Source: an uncultured Prevotellaceae bacterium
GTDB taxonomy: Bacteria; Bacteroidota; Bacteroidia; Bacteroidales; Bacteroidaceae
Length of the DNA: 64,000 nt
Assembly: GCA_902779455.1 (NCBI GenBank)
Contig: CACZBS010000023.1
Span: 1-64,000, forward strand
Direction of reading: 5' to 3'
This document shows positions 27,708 through 36,325 of the stretch, in pieces. The notes under the pieces were generated by a model. The model made no database searches. It had not been told where the DNA came from and saw only the letters and a list, made by a program, of their open reading frames with translations. The number at the start of each line of letters is the position of its first letter. The first letter of the stretch is position 1. The position numbers were made by a program, and so were the translations under genes.

Positions 27708-27906
27708 CGTCCCACGCGTCCCAGCGTCCCACGTCCCATTAAGGTCCTTCCGACTCTGGGGAAGTGGCAGAAGAGGGATATTATTGTTAAAATAATATAA
27801 TAATATATAATATATATAATAATATATATACCTTATCATCATTTTTGTGCCTCCCCACGTAATGAACCACCTTAATGGGACGTGGGACGTTGGGACGCGT
27901 GGGACG
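27708..27906. repeat. 38-bp inverted repeat around AT-rich DNA
   Basis: The left arm 27708-27745 and the right arm 27869-27906 are complementary at 37 of 38 positions. Both are built from GGGACG-type words. Between them lies a block of almost pure A and T (about 27780-27835). The right arm continues into more GGGACG copies. This is the first part of a 960-bp gene-free spacer (27658-28617) that holds only repeats. Confidence 0.85.
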
Positions 27907-27992
27907 CTGGGGACGCTGGGGACGTGAAGCAATGGCCAAAGACACATACTTTCACCGCGGGGGCAGCGGTTCCTGACGTGTTGTTGTTTACG

Positions 27993-28120
27993 GTCTTGAT
28001 GTCCTGAAGTCTGCGGTCCTGACGCCCTGAAGTCTGCGTTCCTGACGCCCTGAAGTCTGCGTTCCTGACGCCCTGTAGACCGCGGCCCTGACGCCCTGTA
28101 GGCTGCGTCCTGACGTCTTG
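27993..28120. repeat. 23-bp tandem repeat array
   Basis: About five head-to-tail copies of a 23-bp unit built from TCCTGACGCCC and TGAAGTCTGCGT. Central copies are identical and outer copies degrade. There are no unique spacers, so it is not a CRISPR array. Confidence 0.85.
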
Positions 28121-28124
28121 ATGT

Positions 28125-28248
28125 GCGCAGCCGCTCCCCTCCCTTCAAGGGGAGGGGTTGGGGGTGGGGTCTGTATATCCCATCACGCAGAAATAGTTAG
28201 AGACCCCACCCCCGGCCCCTCCCCTTGAAGGGAGGGGAGTAGCTGCGC
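28125..28248. repeat. 48-bp inverted repeat (MITE-like palindrome)
   Basis: Arms 28125-28172 and 28201-28248 are complementary except for a few bases, with a 28-base centre. Each arm itself contains CCCTCCC..GGGAGGG-type self-complementary words. This C/G-run palindrome is a kind commonly seen in Bacteroidota spacers. No gene is inside. Confidence 0.85.
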
Positions 28249-28303
28249 CGTCATTCCCGTCAGGATACGGCTAACATCATGTACACAATATTAAGGATTG
28301 TAG

Positions 28304-28380
28304 TCTTGATGTACTTGTTGTCTTGATGTACTTGTTGTCTTGATGTACTTGTTGTCTTGATGTACTTGTTGTCTTGATGT
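28304..28380. repeat. 17-bp tandem repeat array
   Basis: Four perfect copies of TCTTGATGTACTTGTTG, then a partial copy and degenerate TCTTGATGTC words. It shares the CTTGATGTCC word with the neighbouring 23-bp array, so the two may have a common origin. Confidence 0.85.
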
Positions 28381-28543
28381 CTCGTAATCCTGCCGTCTTG
28401 ATGTCCTTGCGTCTTATTGTCGGAAAGAAGCGGAGGATTGGCGATGACGAAGGGCCGTCGTGCTGCATACACAACGGCGCAACGTGCTGTTCGTAGCAGC
28501 GTTTTCAATAGCGTCAACAGGCGATGGGCAAAGAAGAAAGCGA

Positions 28544-28568
28544 TCCTTTCCCATAGGCTGGGAAAGGA
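28544..28568 (-). terminator. Terminator hairpin after the TRL lipoprotein gene
   Basis: TCCTTTCCCA (28544-28553) pairs perfectly with TGGGAAAGGA (28559-28568), loop of five bases. A T-rich stretch follows on the minus strand. It lies 50 bp beyond the TRL stop codon. Confidence 0.6.
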
Positions 28569-28617
28569 CCGCTTCCGTTGTTTCCCCCGTCAGAAAACGG
28601 GGAGAGGGCGCTGTGGG

Positions 28618-28917
28618 TCAGTCGCCGTAGACGCGGGTAGTGTGCTTGATGACGAGTCCGAGGAAGATGCTCTTGTCGATATACTCCACCTGCGAGACAT
28701 TCTTGATGCCGCCATTCTCGGCTGCCTTCTTGATGTTGTTCTGCTCGCCCTGCGACGACCAGAGGCCGAGGATGTAGGTGCTGGTGGCCTCGCCCATCTT
28801 CTGTCCGATGGGAGCCTTGTCGGCCAGGGCGGCACCGCTATTGATGGTTGCGCAGCTGCCGAGTGTGAGCACTGCGATGGCTGCCGATGCAGCCAGTGTG
28901 ATCATTTGCTTTTTCAT
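28618..28917 (-). CDS. TRL-like lipoprotein
   Basis: The 99-residue protein has a lipoprotein leader with lipobox LGSC (Cys22) and a short mature domain with KMGEATSTYILGLWSSQGEQNNIKKAAENGGI followed by a VEYIDK and LGLVIKHTTRVYG end (seen in pieces). This is the TRL family, small lipoproteins with a glycine-zipper-like repeat and unknown function. It follows the ExuT-like gene by 23 bp on the same strand, so it may be the last gene of that transcript. Confidence 0.75.
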   Translation of the reverse strand: MKKQMITLAASAAIAVLTLGSCATINSGAALADKAPIGQKMGEATSTYILGLWSSQGEQNNIKKAAENGGIKNVSQVEYIDKSIFLGLVIKHTTRVYGD

Positions 28918-28940
28918 TGTTCTTTAGATTAAATTATTAA

Positions 28941-30401
28941 TTAGTCCTCCACGATGATGGGCTTGTACTTGGGCACGAGCGTCTTCATGATGCACCATCC
29001 GATGAGGTAGGCCACGGAGCAGATGCAGAACACGACCATATAGGCGGCGGGCTTGCCGTCGAAGCCGAAGAACGAGAAGGCCTCGCCCTGCTCAGCTGCC
29101 CACTTGAAGAACTGTCCGGAACCCATGTTGATGGCCATGGAGCCGAGTCCGCCAGTCATGGTGCCGAGTCCTACGATGGTGCCGATGGTCGACTTGGGGA
29201 ACATGTCGCCGATGGTTGAGAAGAGGTTGGCCGACCATGCCTGATGACCAGCTCCGAGCAGACCGATGAGGATGGCAGGCCACCAGGCGCTATAGGTGCC
29301 GAGGGGCTGAGCCAGGAGTCCAAGGACAGGGAAGCAGGCGAAGATGAGCATGGCGCGCATGCGTCCGAGATAGGGATTCATGCCGCGCTTCTCGACGAAA
29401 TACTTGGGCAGATAGCCGCCGCAGATGCTGAGCACGGTGACGATGGCATAGAGGGTGAAGATGAGGGCGATGCCCATGGCCGAGTCGCTCGTGTAGCCGT
29501 ACTGGTCGCTGAAATAGGCGGGAGCCCAGAAGAGGAAGAACCACCAGACGCCATCGGTCATGAACTTGCCGACGAGGAAGGCCCATGTCTGCTTGAACGT
29601 GAAGCACTTGAAGAAGGGAATGGTCTTCTCTTCCTTCACAGCCGAGCGGTCCTGGACATCAGCGAGGTCGTCGACGTCCTGCTCGATATAGTTGAGCTCA
29701 GCCTGATTGACGCGCTTGTTCTGGCGGGGTTTGTCGTAGAGCCAGATCCAGAGAGCCATCCACACATAGCCCAGCACACCGATGACAATGAAGGCCATCT
29801 CCCAGCCCCAGGCACGTGCCAGAAGGGGGATGGTGGCAGGTGCGGCGAGTGCGCCTACGGATGCGCCGCTATTGAAGATGGAGGTCGAGAAGGCACGGTC
29901 TTTCTTGGGGAAAAACTCGGCCGTGGCCTTGATGGCGGCGGGGAAGTTGCCAGCCTCACCAACGGCGAGGATCAGTCGGCAGGAGAGGAAGAGCCAGACG
30001 GAGATGGTGGCGATGGCCACGGCAGCGTCGCTGCCAGCCTGGACGAGGCGCAGGGCTTCGATGCTCTCATAGCCCTCGATCTTCATGGCAGCCCATCCGC
30101 AGCCTGCATGGAGCACGGCACCCGTTGACCAGACGAAGATGGCGATGAGGTAGCCCTTCTTGGTGCCCATCCAGTCGATGAACTTGCCAGCGAAGAGGTT
30201 GGCGATGGCGTAGAAGAGCGAGAAGAGACCCGTGATCGTGCCGTAGTCGGCGTCCGACCAATGGAACTCAGGTGCGATGAAATCCTTCCACGTGAGCGAG
30301 AGGACCTGGCGGTCCATGTAGTTGACGGTCGTTGCCAGGAAGAGCAACGCACAGATGACCCAACGGAAGTTGGACATTTTTGTAGTTTGAATCGGTGTCA
30401 T
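28941..30401 (-). CDS. MFS hexuronate transporter (ExuT-like)
   Basis: The 486-residue protein has twelve predicted membrane helices and MFS signatures: NYMDRQVLSL in helix 1, the loop FIDWMGTKKG, and AVGEAGNFPAAIKATAEFFPKKDRA, which is typical of the anion:cation symporter group that carries glucuronate and galacturonate. The second ATG at 30377 (MSNFRWVI) is an equally good start. It stands in the same direction as the exported KduI and the PTS-IIC-like permease, supporting uptake of pectin-derived uronates. The spacer upstream is filled with repeats. Confidence 0.85.
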   Translation of the reverse strand: MTPIQTTKMSNFRWVICALLFLATTVNYMDRQVLSLTWKDFIAPEFHWSDADYGTITGLFSLFYAIANLFAGKFIDWMGTKKGYLIAIFVWSTGAVLHAGCGWAAMKIEGYESIEALRLVQAGSDAAVAIATISVWLFLSCRLILAVGEAGNFPAAIKATAEFFPKKDRAFSTSIFNSGASVGALAAPATIPLLARAWGWEMAFIVIGVLGYVWMALWIWLYDKPRQNKRVNQAELNYIEQDVDDLADVQDRSAVKEEKTIPFFKCFTFKQTWAFLVGKFMTDGVWWFFLFWAPAYFSDQYGYTSDSAMGIALIFTLYAIVTVLSICGGYLPKYFVEKRGMNPYLGRMRAMLIFACFPVLGLLAQPLGTYSAWWPAILIGLLGAGHQAWSANLFSTIGDMFPKSTIGTIVGLGTMTGGLGSMAINMGSGQFFKWAAEQGEAFSFFGFDGKPAAYMVVFCICSVAYLIGWCIMKTLVPKYKPIIVED

Positions 30402-30407
30402 ATTTAT

Positions 30408-30553
30408 GAGTTTAGAGTTTAGAATTAAGAGTTTTCGCTACGCGATTGACAATTATGAATTTAGAGTTTTTCGCTACGCGATTGACAATTATGAATTTAG
30501 AGTTTAGAGTTTAGAATTAAGAGTTGCGACTACCAATTATGAATTAAAAATTT
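30408..30553 (+). repeat. Left repeat arm of the four-helix-bundle element
   Basis: Heptamers TAGAGTT and TAGAATT alternate with a 41- to 42-bp direct repeat (copies near 30432-30466 and 30468-30503). Each copy contains a small palindrome TCGCTACGCGA (30435-30445 and 30471-30481) followed by ATTGACAATTATGAATT. The block ends at ATTATGAATTAAAAATTT, which includes the stop codon of the gene to its right. An inverted counterpart lies at 30930-30993. Confidence 0.88.
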
Positions 30554-30918
30554 GTGAGGCCTATGTTCTTTCGCTTAGATTTGATAATACTGACCAGGAG
30601 TCGCTTGATTTCTTCCCCATCATCAAATATTGACTTAAACTGTTCCTCATTGAGGTCGTTGACCTTCCATAACAATCTTAGCCAATAGAGAGTCTCGTTA
30701 CACTCTTTTAAGGAGATGTAAAGCTTTGACAAAAAGTCATTATCACTAATCGCACATTCGGCTTCAGCAAAATTGGCACCAATACTCATGCCGCTCCGAT
30801 TCAGTTGGTCGGTTATAAATCTGCCTTTCCTTTCTTTGTCTAAGAAACGGCACAGATTGACCACTCTGACAGCAAACATGAGACATTTCTCGTCAATCAT
30901 ATTGCCGAAATCACTCAT
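30544..30918 (-). CDS. Four-helix bundle protein (S23/IVS family)
   Basis: The 124-residue protein (MSDFGNMIDEKCLMFAVRVVNLC ... in part) matches the S23-type four-helix bundle family: a conserved SGMSIGANFAEAECAIS turn and KECNETLYWLRLL helix are visible. In other bacteria the family is encoded in intervening sequences of 23S rRNA genes or as orphan genes. Its molecular role is not established. Here it sits between kduI and the ExuT-like gene, in the same direction, and both ends are bracketed by inverted heptamer-containing repeats; its stop codon is inside the left arm. Base composition is more AT-rich than the neighbours, pointing to recent arrival. Confidence 0.85.
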   Translation of the reverse strand: MSDFGNMIDEKCLMFAVRVVNLCRFLDKERKGRFITDQLNRSGMSIGANFAEAECAISDNDFLSKLYISLKECNETLYWLRLLWKVNDLNEEQFKSIFDDGEEIKRLLVSIIKSKRKNIGLTNF

Positions 30919-30929
30919 GGCGATAGATC

Positions 30930-30993
30930 TAAATTTTTAATTCATAATCGGCGAAGCCGACAACTCTAAATTCTAAACTCTAAATTCATAATT
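30930..30993 (-). repeat. Right repeat arm of the four-helix-bundle element
   Basis: Read on the minus strand it gives AATTATGAATTTAGAG, heptamers of the GAGTTTA type, a palindrome TCGGCTTCGCCGA (30960-30948) and ATTATGAATTAAAAATTT. This mirrors the left arm in order and sequence, except that the hairpin differs. Confidence 0.88.
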
Positions 30994-30996
30994 CCG

Positions 30997-31974
30997 TCAT
31001 TGGATGTCAATGACGGGAATGTTGTCCTTGTCGTTGTAGTAGAGGTTCTCGCCGGCCATGCCCCAGATGAAGGTGTAGTAGTAGGTGCCGGCAGCGGCGT
31101 GGATCGACCACTCGGGCGACATGATGGCCTGCTCGTTGTGGAGCCAGACGACGCGGCTCTCCTGCGGCTCACCCATGATGTGGGCGATGGTCTGACCTTC
31201 AGGCAGGTTGAAGTAATAGTAGGCCTCGATGCGGCGGCCATGGGTGTGAGGCGGCATCGTGTTCCAGGCGGCGCCGGGGTTGAGCTGGGTCAGTCCGAGC
31301 TGCAGCTGGCAGGGGCCTTCCTCGAGCACGTCGTTGACGATGAGCTTATAGACGGTACGGTTGTTGCACTCCTCAAGCGAGCCGACGGGTCCCCAGACGG
31401 CAGCCTTCAGCGAGCCCTTGCGGCCGTCGAGCGTAATCCACTGCGTCTTGTAGTGCTGATGGGCCGTGGCCGAGTTGAGGTAGAACTTGGCAGGCTTCTG
31501 GGCGTCCTTCGAGCGGAAGAGCACCTCCTTGTTGACGTCCTTGTCCTTGGCGATATGTCCGCGTCCGATGTAGAGGGCCTCCTTGGGCGCCAGGGCATAC
31601 TCCTTGCCGTCGACGATGACCCATCCGTCGCCCTCGCCGCAGTTGACCACGCCGAGTTCACGGTTGTAGAGGAAATACTTGTCCTTGATGGTGGGGTCTA
31701 CGTCGAGGCCCAGCTCGAGGAAGTTCTCAAGCTTCAGGTCTTTCGTCACAGGCATGGCGCCGCCATAGATGAAGCGGTCGTAGTGGGAATAGGTCAGATG
31801 GATCTTGTCGGCCTCCATCACCTTCTCCATGACGAAGCGGTCGCGCAGCGTCTGTGTGTCATAGTGCTTGACGTCCTGCGGATGGCAGGCCGTCTGAAAC
31901 TTCACGTCCTGCTGTGCCTGGGCGGAAGCGAATGCCGTGGCCAGCAGTGCTAAGGAAATAAATGTTCTTTTCAT
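30997..31974 (-). CDS. kduI: Exported 5-keto-4-deoxyuronate isomerase
   Basis: Residues about 22-325 match KduI, which converts 5-keto-4-deoxyuronate to 3-deoxy-D-glycero-2,5-hexodiulosonate during pectin breakdown. The metal-binding cupin motif [13 protein letters not shown] and a later His in [12 protein letters not shown] are present, as are [12 protein letters not shown] and [11 protein letters not shown]. Unusually, the protein starts [21 protein letters not shown], a clear signal peptide, whereas classical KduI is cytoplasmic and about 278 residues. It therefore probably acts in the periplasm on PL-lyase products before import by the ExuT-like carrier. No kduD gene is nearby. Confidence 0.9.
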   Translation of the reverse strand: MKRTFISLALLATAFASAQAQQDVKFQTACHPQDVKHYDTQTLRDRFVMEKVMEADKIHLTYSHYDRFIYGGAMPVTKDLKLENFLELGLDVDPTIKDKYFLYNRELGVVNCGEGDGWVIVDGKEYALAPKEALYIGRGHIAKDKDVNKEVLFRSKDAQKPAKFYLNSATAHQHYKTQWITLDGRKGSLKAAVWGPVGSLEECNNRTVYKLIVNDVLEEGPCQLQLGLTQLNPGAAWNTMPPHTHGRRIEAYYYFNLPEGQTIAHIMGEPQESRVVWLHNEQAIMSPEWSIHAAAGTYYYTFIWGMAGENLYYNDKDNIPVIDIQ

Positions 31975-32006
31975 ATCGGATGTTTTTTATAAATTAATAC
32001 TCTTTT

Positions 32007-32060
32007 TTTGAAAGAAATTGGAAAGAATTAGAATAATCAAGTTCAACAATGAGAAATAAT
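32007..32060 (+). repeat. Left inverted repeat of the GxxExxY element
   Basis: A 54-bp AT-rich arm with 11-bp words GAAAGAAATTG and GAAAGAATTAG. Its reverse complement reappears at 32552-32606 with about five differences. It lies between the kduI start and the end of the GxxExxY gene. Confidence 0.9.
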
Positions 32061-32085
32061 ACTTTTTTTAAATGAGAATAATAAT

Positions 32086-32517
32086 TTATTCGGTGATAAA
32101 GTTCTTGTAATTCTCTTGCGTCAGCAACACGAAGTCATCGTCTTCCGGCAAATAGAGATAACGCTCAGAACGAAGGTACTTTTCACCAAAGTTAATCAAG
32201 ATACCTCGATGATTACCAGAAATACGCATGTAATTGAACAGCTGGGCACGAAGGTCGGATACTATCTCTGTGACAGACTTCAGCTCTATGATGATACCAT
32301 TGTAGTAGAAGTCGGCACGATAAGTTTTATTCAACACCACGCCTTTGTATGTCAGACGCAGATCCTTCTCTCTCTCGGCCACCATGCCGCGCTTGTTCAT
32401 TTCAAGTGCAAGAGCCTCTTGGTAGATAGCTTCCTCCATGCCGCGCCCCAATGTCTTGTGCACTTCCATGGCGGCCCCCACCACATCGTAGATGTCCTTA
32501 TACTCCTGCCTTGTCAT
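32086..32517 (-). CDS. GxxExxY protein
   Basis: The 143-residue protein contains the family signature as GRGMEEAIYQEAL (GxxExxY; about residues 24-30), then YKGVVLNKTYRADFYYNG, IIELKSV and the segment AQLFNYMRISG. The Asp-x-x-Glu-x-Lys pattern (ADFYYNGIIIELK) suggests a PD-(D/E)xK nuclease fold, so nucleic-acid cleavage is possible but not shown for the family. It lies between the PTS-IIC-like gene and kduI in the same direction, bracketed by 54/55-bp inverted repeats. Codon use is AT-richer than its neighbours. Confidence 0.88.
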   Translation of the reverse strand: MTRQEYKDIYDVVGAAMEVHKTLGRGMEEAIYQEALALEMNKRGMVAEREKDLRLTYKGVVLNKTYRADFYYNGIIIELKSVTEIVSDLRAQLFNYMRISGNHRGILINFGEKYLRSERYLYLPEDDDFVLLTQENYKNFITE

Positions 32518-32551
32518 ACAAGAATTATTTCTTCTAATTTAGAACGATATG

Positions 32552-32606
32552 ATTATTTCTAATTGTTGAATCAGATTATTCTAATTCTTTCCAATTTCTT
32601 TCCAAA
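32552..32606 (-). repeat. Right inverted repeat of the GxxExxY element
   Basis: The 55-bp counterpart of 32007-32060. Related GAAAGAAAT words extend a few bases further into the last codons of the PTS-IIC-like gene. Confidence 0.9.
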
Positions 32607-32614
32607 TATAATGA

Positions 32615-34054
32615 TTACTTCTGATTTCTTTCCTCAGCAACGATGCGTCTGCGGTTCCACGCCACCATGCCGATGGTGATGAGCGTCAGGACACCCATGC
32701 CGATCCATTGCATGTACTTCACGCAGGCATAGATGACGTAGCCGAAGAGCGAGGAGGCAAAGTCCATGGCACCAGCCTGGAAGCCCTCGGGAATCTGGGC
32801 GGCCTTGTCCTGAGTGGCCTCAAACACCGTGTTGGCAGCCAGAGTGAAGGCAGGGGCCATGTCAGTGACGAAGTAGAGGCCGATGGTCACGGCCACGAGG
32901 CCGATGATGAACGTCTTCACCACATTACCCTTGGTGAAGGGCAGCACCATGACGAAGACATAGAACATGCCGGCCAGCGAGGCCAGCGGCAGGAACTGGT
33001 TGCCCGTCTTGGACAGGGCGATGGCCAGGATGAGCGTCACGGGAATGAGGAGCAGGGACACGACGAGCGTCGTGGGATGGCCGATGACGAGTGCAGGCGA
33101 CATGCCGATGTAGACCTTCTTGCCGTTGAACTTACGCTTCACGACCTCCTGGGTCTTCTCCGAGATGGGCATCAGTCCGTCGATGAACAGGCGGGTGATG
33201 CGAGGGATGAGCTCCATGACGGCACCCATGGTCACACCCAGGAAGAGCACCGACTTGACGATGCTCATGACGGCATCTGTCGTCGACTCAAACGTGGCGG
33301 CATAGGCCGTGAAGTTGACGAAATGGTCGAAGTGGGCAGCGGCGCCGATGAGGGCTCCGACGATGACGCCGAGCACGAGCGGCTCGCCCAGCACGCCAAA
33401 CTTACGCTTCAGTCCCTCAGCGTCGATGTCGAGCTTGGAGAAACCCGGGATGCGGTCGAGCAGCCAGTTGAGGGCAATGGCGAAGGGCGTGAAGCTCTGG
33501 CAGAAAGGCTGTGGAATAGAGATGCCCTCCATGTTGTCGTAGTAGCCCTGGAAGCGGTCGGCGGTCAGGTCGGCCATGACGAGCGTGACGATGTAGCACG
33601 AAATAGCGGCGAAGTAGCCCCAAAGCAGGCTCTGGTCCATGACGAAGTAGGCCACGGCGCCGATGAAGGCGAAGTGCCAGTAGTTCCACAGGTCGATATT
33701 GACCGTCCGGGTGCAGTTCGTGATGAGCAGCAGGAAGTTGATGCCCAGACAGATGGGGATGATCAGTGCGCCCACCGCCGTGTTATAGGCCACGGCCGCA
33801 GCTGCCGGCCATCCCATGTCGAACACCTTCAGGTCGAGGTTGAAGATGCGTGAGATGGCATCGAGCGGCGTGTTGAAGTTCGTCGTCAGCAGGGCCGTGA
33901 CGATGCCCAGTCCGACGAAGCCGACTCCGACGTAGAGTCCGCTCTTGAGCGACTTTCCGAACTTCATGCCGATGCACAGACCAATGATTGTAAAGAGGAT
34001 AGGCATCATCACCGATGCCCCCAAACTGATAATGTAGCCAAAAACTTGTTCCAT
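32615..34054 (-). CDS. PTS galactitol-type IIC permease, orphan
   Basis: The 479-residue membrane protein has about ten hydrophobic helices and matches the EIIC-Gat family: FDMGWPAAAAVAYNTAVGALIIP, NCTRTVNIDLWNYWHFAF and a PRITRLFIDGLMPISE loop (seen in pieces). In PTS systems this subunit carries the sugar while IIB and IIA pass phosphate. No IIA, IIB, HPr or enzyme I gene is visible here, and Bacteroidota generally lack a PTS, so it may act as an ordinary carrier. Its position at the head of the kduI/exuT strand suggests a uronate or related sugar acid. Confidence 0.85.
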   Translation of the reverse strand: MEQVFGYIISLGASVMMPILFTIIGLCIGMKFGKSLKSGLYVGVGFVGLGIVTALLTTNFNTPLDAISRIFNLDLKVFDMGWPAAAAVAYNTAVGALIIPICLGINFLLLITNCTRTVNIDLWNYWHFAFIGAVAYFVMDQSLLWGYFAAISCYIVTLVMADLTADRFQGYYDNMEGISIPQPFCQSFTPFAIALNWLLDRIPGFSKLDIDAEGLKRKFGVLGEPLVLGVIVGALIGAAAHFDHFVNFTAYAATFESTTDAVMSIVKSVLFLGVTMGAVMELIPRITRLFIDGLMPISEKTQEVVKRKFNGKKVYIGMSPALVIGHPTTLVVSLLLIPVTLILAIALSKTGNQFLPLASLAGMFYVFVMVLPFTKGNVVKTFIIGLVAVTIGLYFVTDMAPAFTLAANTVFEATQDKAAQIPEGFQAGAMDFASSLFGYVIYACVKYMQWIGMGVLTLITIGMVAWNRRRIVAEERNQK

Positions 34055-34093
34055 TTATTTGTTAATTTGTTTATTTCGGGCGTAGATTTGGTG

Positions 34094-34101
34094 CAAAAGT
34101 A
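34094..34101 (-). promoter_or_regulatory. -7 box for the PTS-IIC-like operon
   Basis: TACTTTTG on the minus strand, 40 bp before the start codon. No TTTG at normal distance. In the remaining divergent spacer (34055-34483) there is a hairpin ATGTCCCC (34234-34241)/GGGGACAT (34256-34263) of unknown role. Confidence 0.45.
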
Positions 34102-34445
34102 CATATTTTTTTTCTAATAGCGCTACTTTTTCCAAAAACTTTTCATAAAAAGGCATCCGTCAGTCCTCTTTCGTTTCATATTTTGACGTAAACCATGGTG
34201 GGGCCGGAAACGATGGCGGACGTTCACAAAGACATGTCCCCCCGTTTCACAACGAGGGGACATTTCCCTAACAGGTATTAGTCTTTTTCTCTAAAAAATA
34301 TTGTACTCTGGATAACGCTTGCAAAGTTAGGCGGTTTGGGCTGAAAGTCCAAATAAATCGATATGTTCTACAACACTTTTCAGTTTTTTACGCTATTTCA
34401 TGCAAAAAACTACGCAATCTGACGGCCTAACTCCCAACTTTTTTG

Positions 34446-34453
34446 TAACTTTG
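34446..34453 (+). promoter_or_regulatory. -7 box for the glnS operon
   Basis: TAACTTTGCAG at 34446, 31 bp before the chosen glnS start. It excludes the longer frame that begins at 34400. The -33 element is not recognisable. Confidence 0.6.
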
Positions 34454-34483
34454 CAGTCAAAAATCATATCACAAGCAAAAAAC

Positions 34484-36307
<1,824 letters not shown>

Positions 36308-36325
36308 CATCTTATATATATAATA

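Noticed and set aside
28304-28380. Regular short repeats that might be a CRISPR array
   Set aside because: Units are directly adjacent with no unique spacers, and no cas genes are present.
34234-34263. Hairpin between the PTS-IIC-like and glnS genes as a riboswitch or small RNA
   Set aside because: A single 8-bp stem without conserved motifs or T run, outside both predicted transcripts; no class fits.
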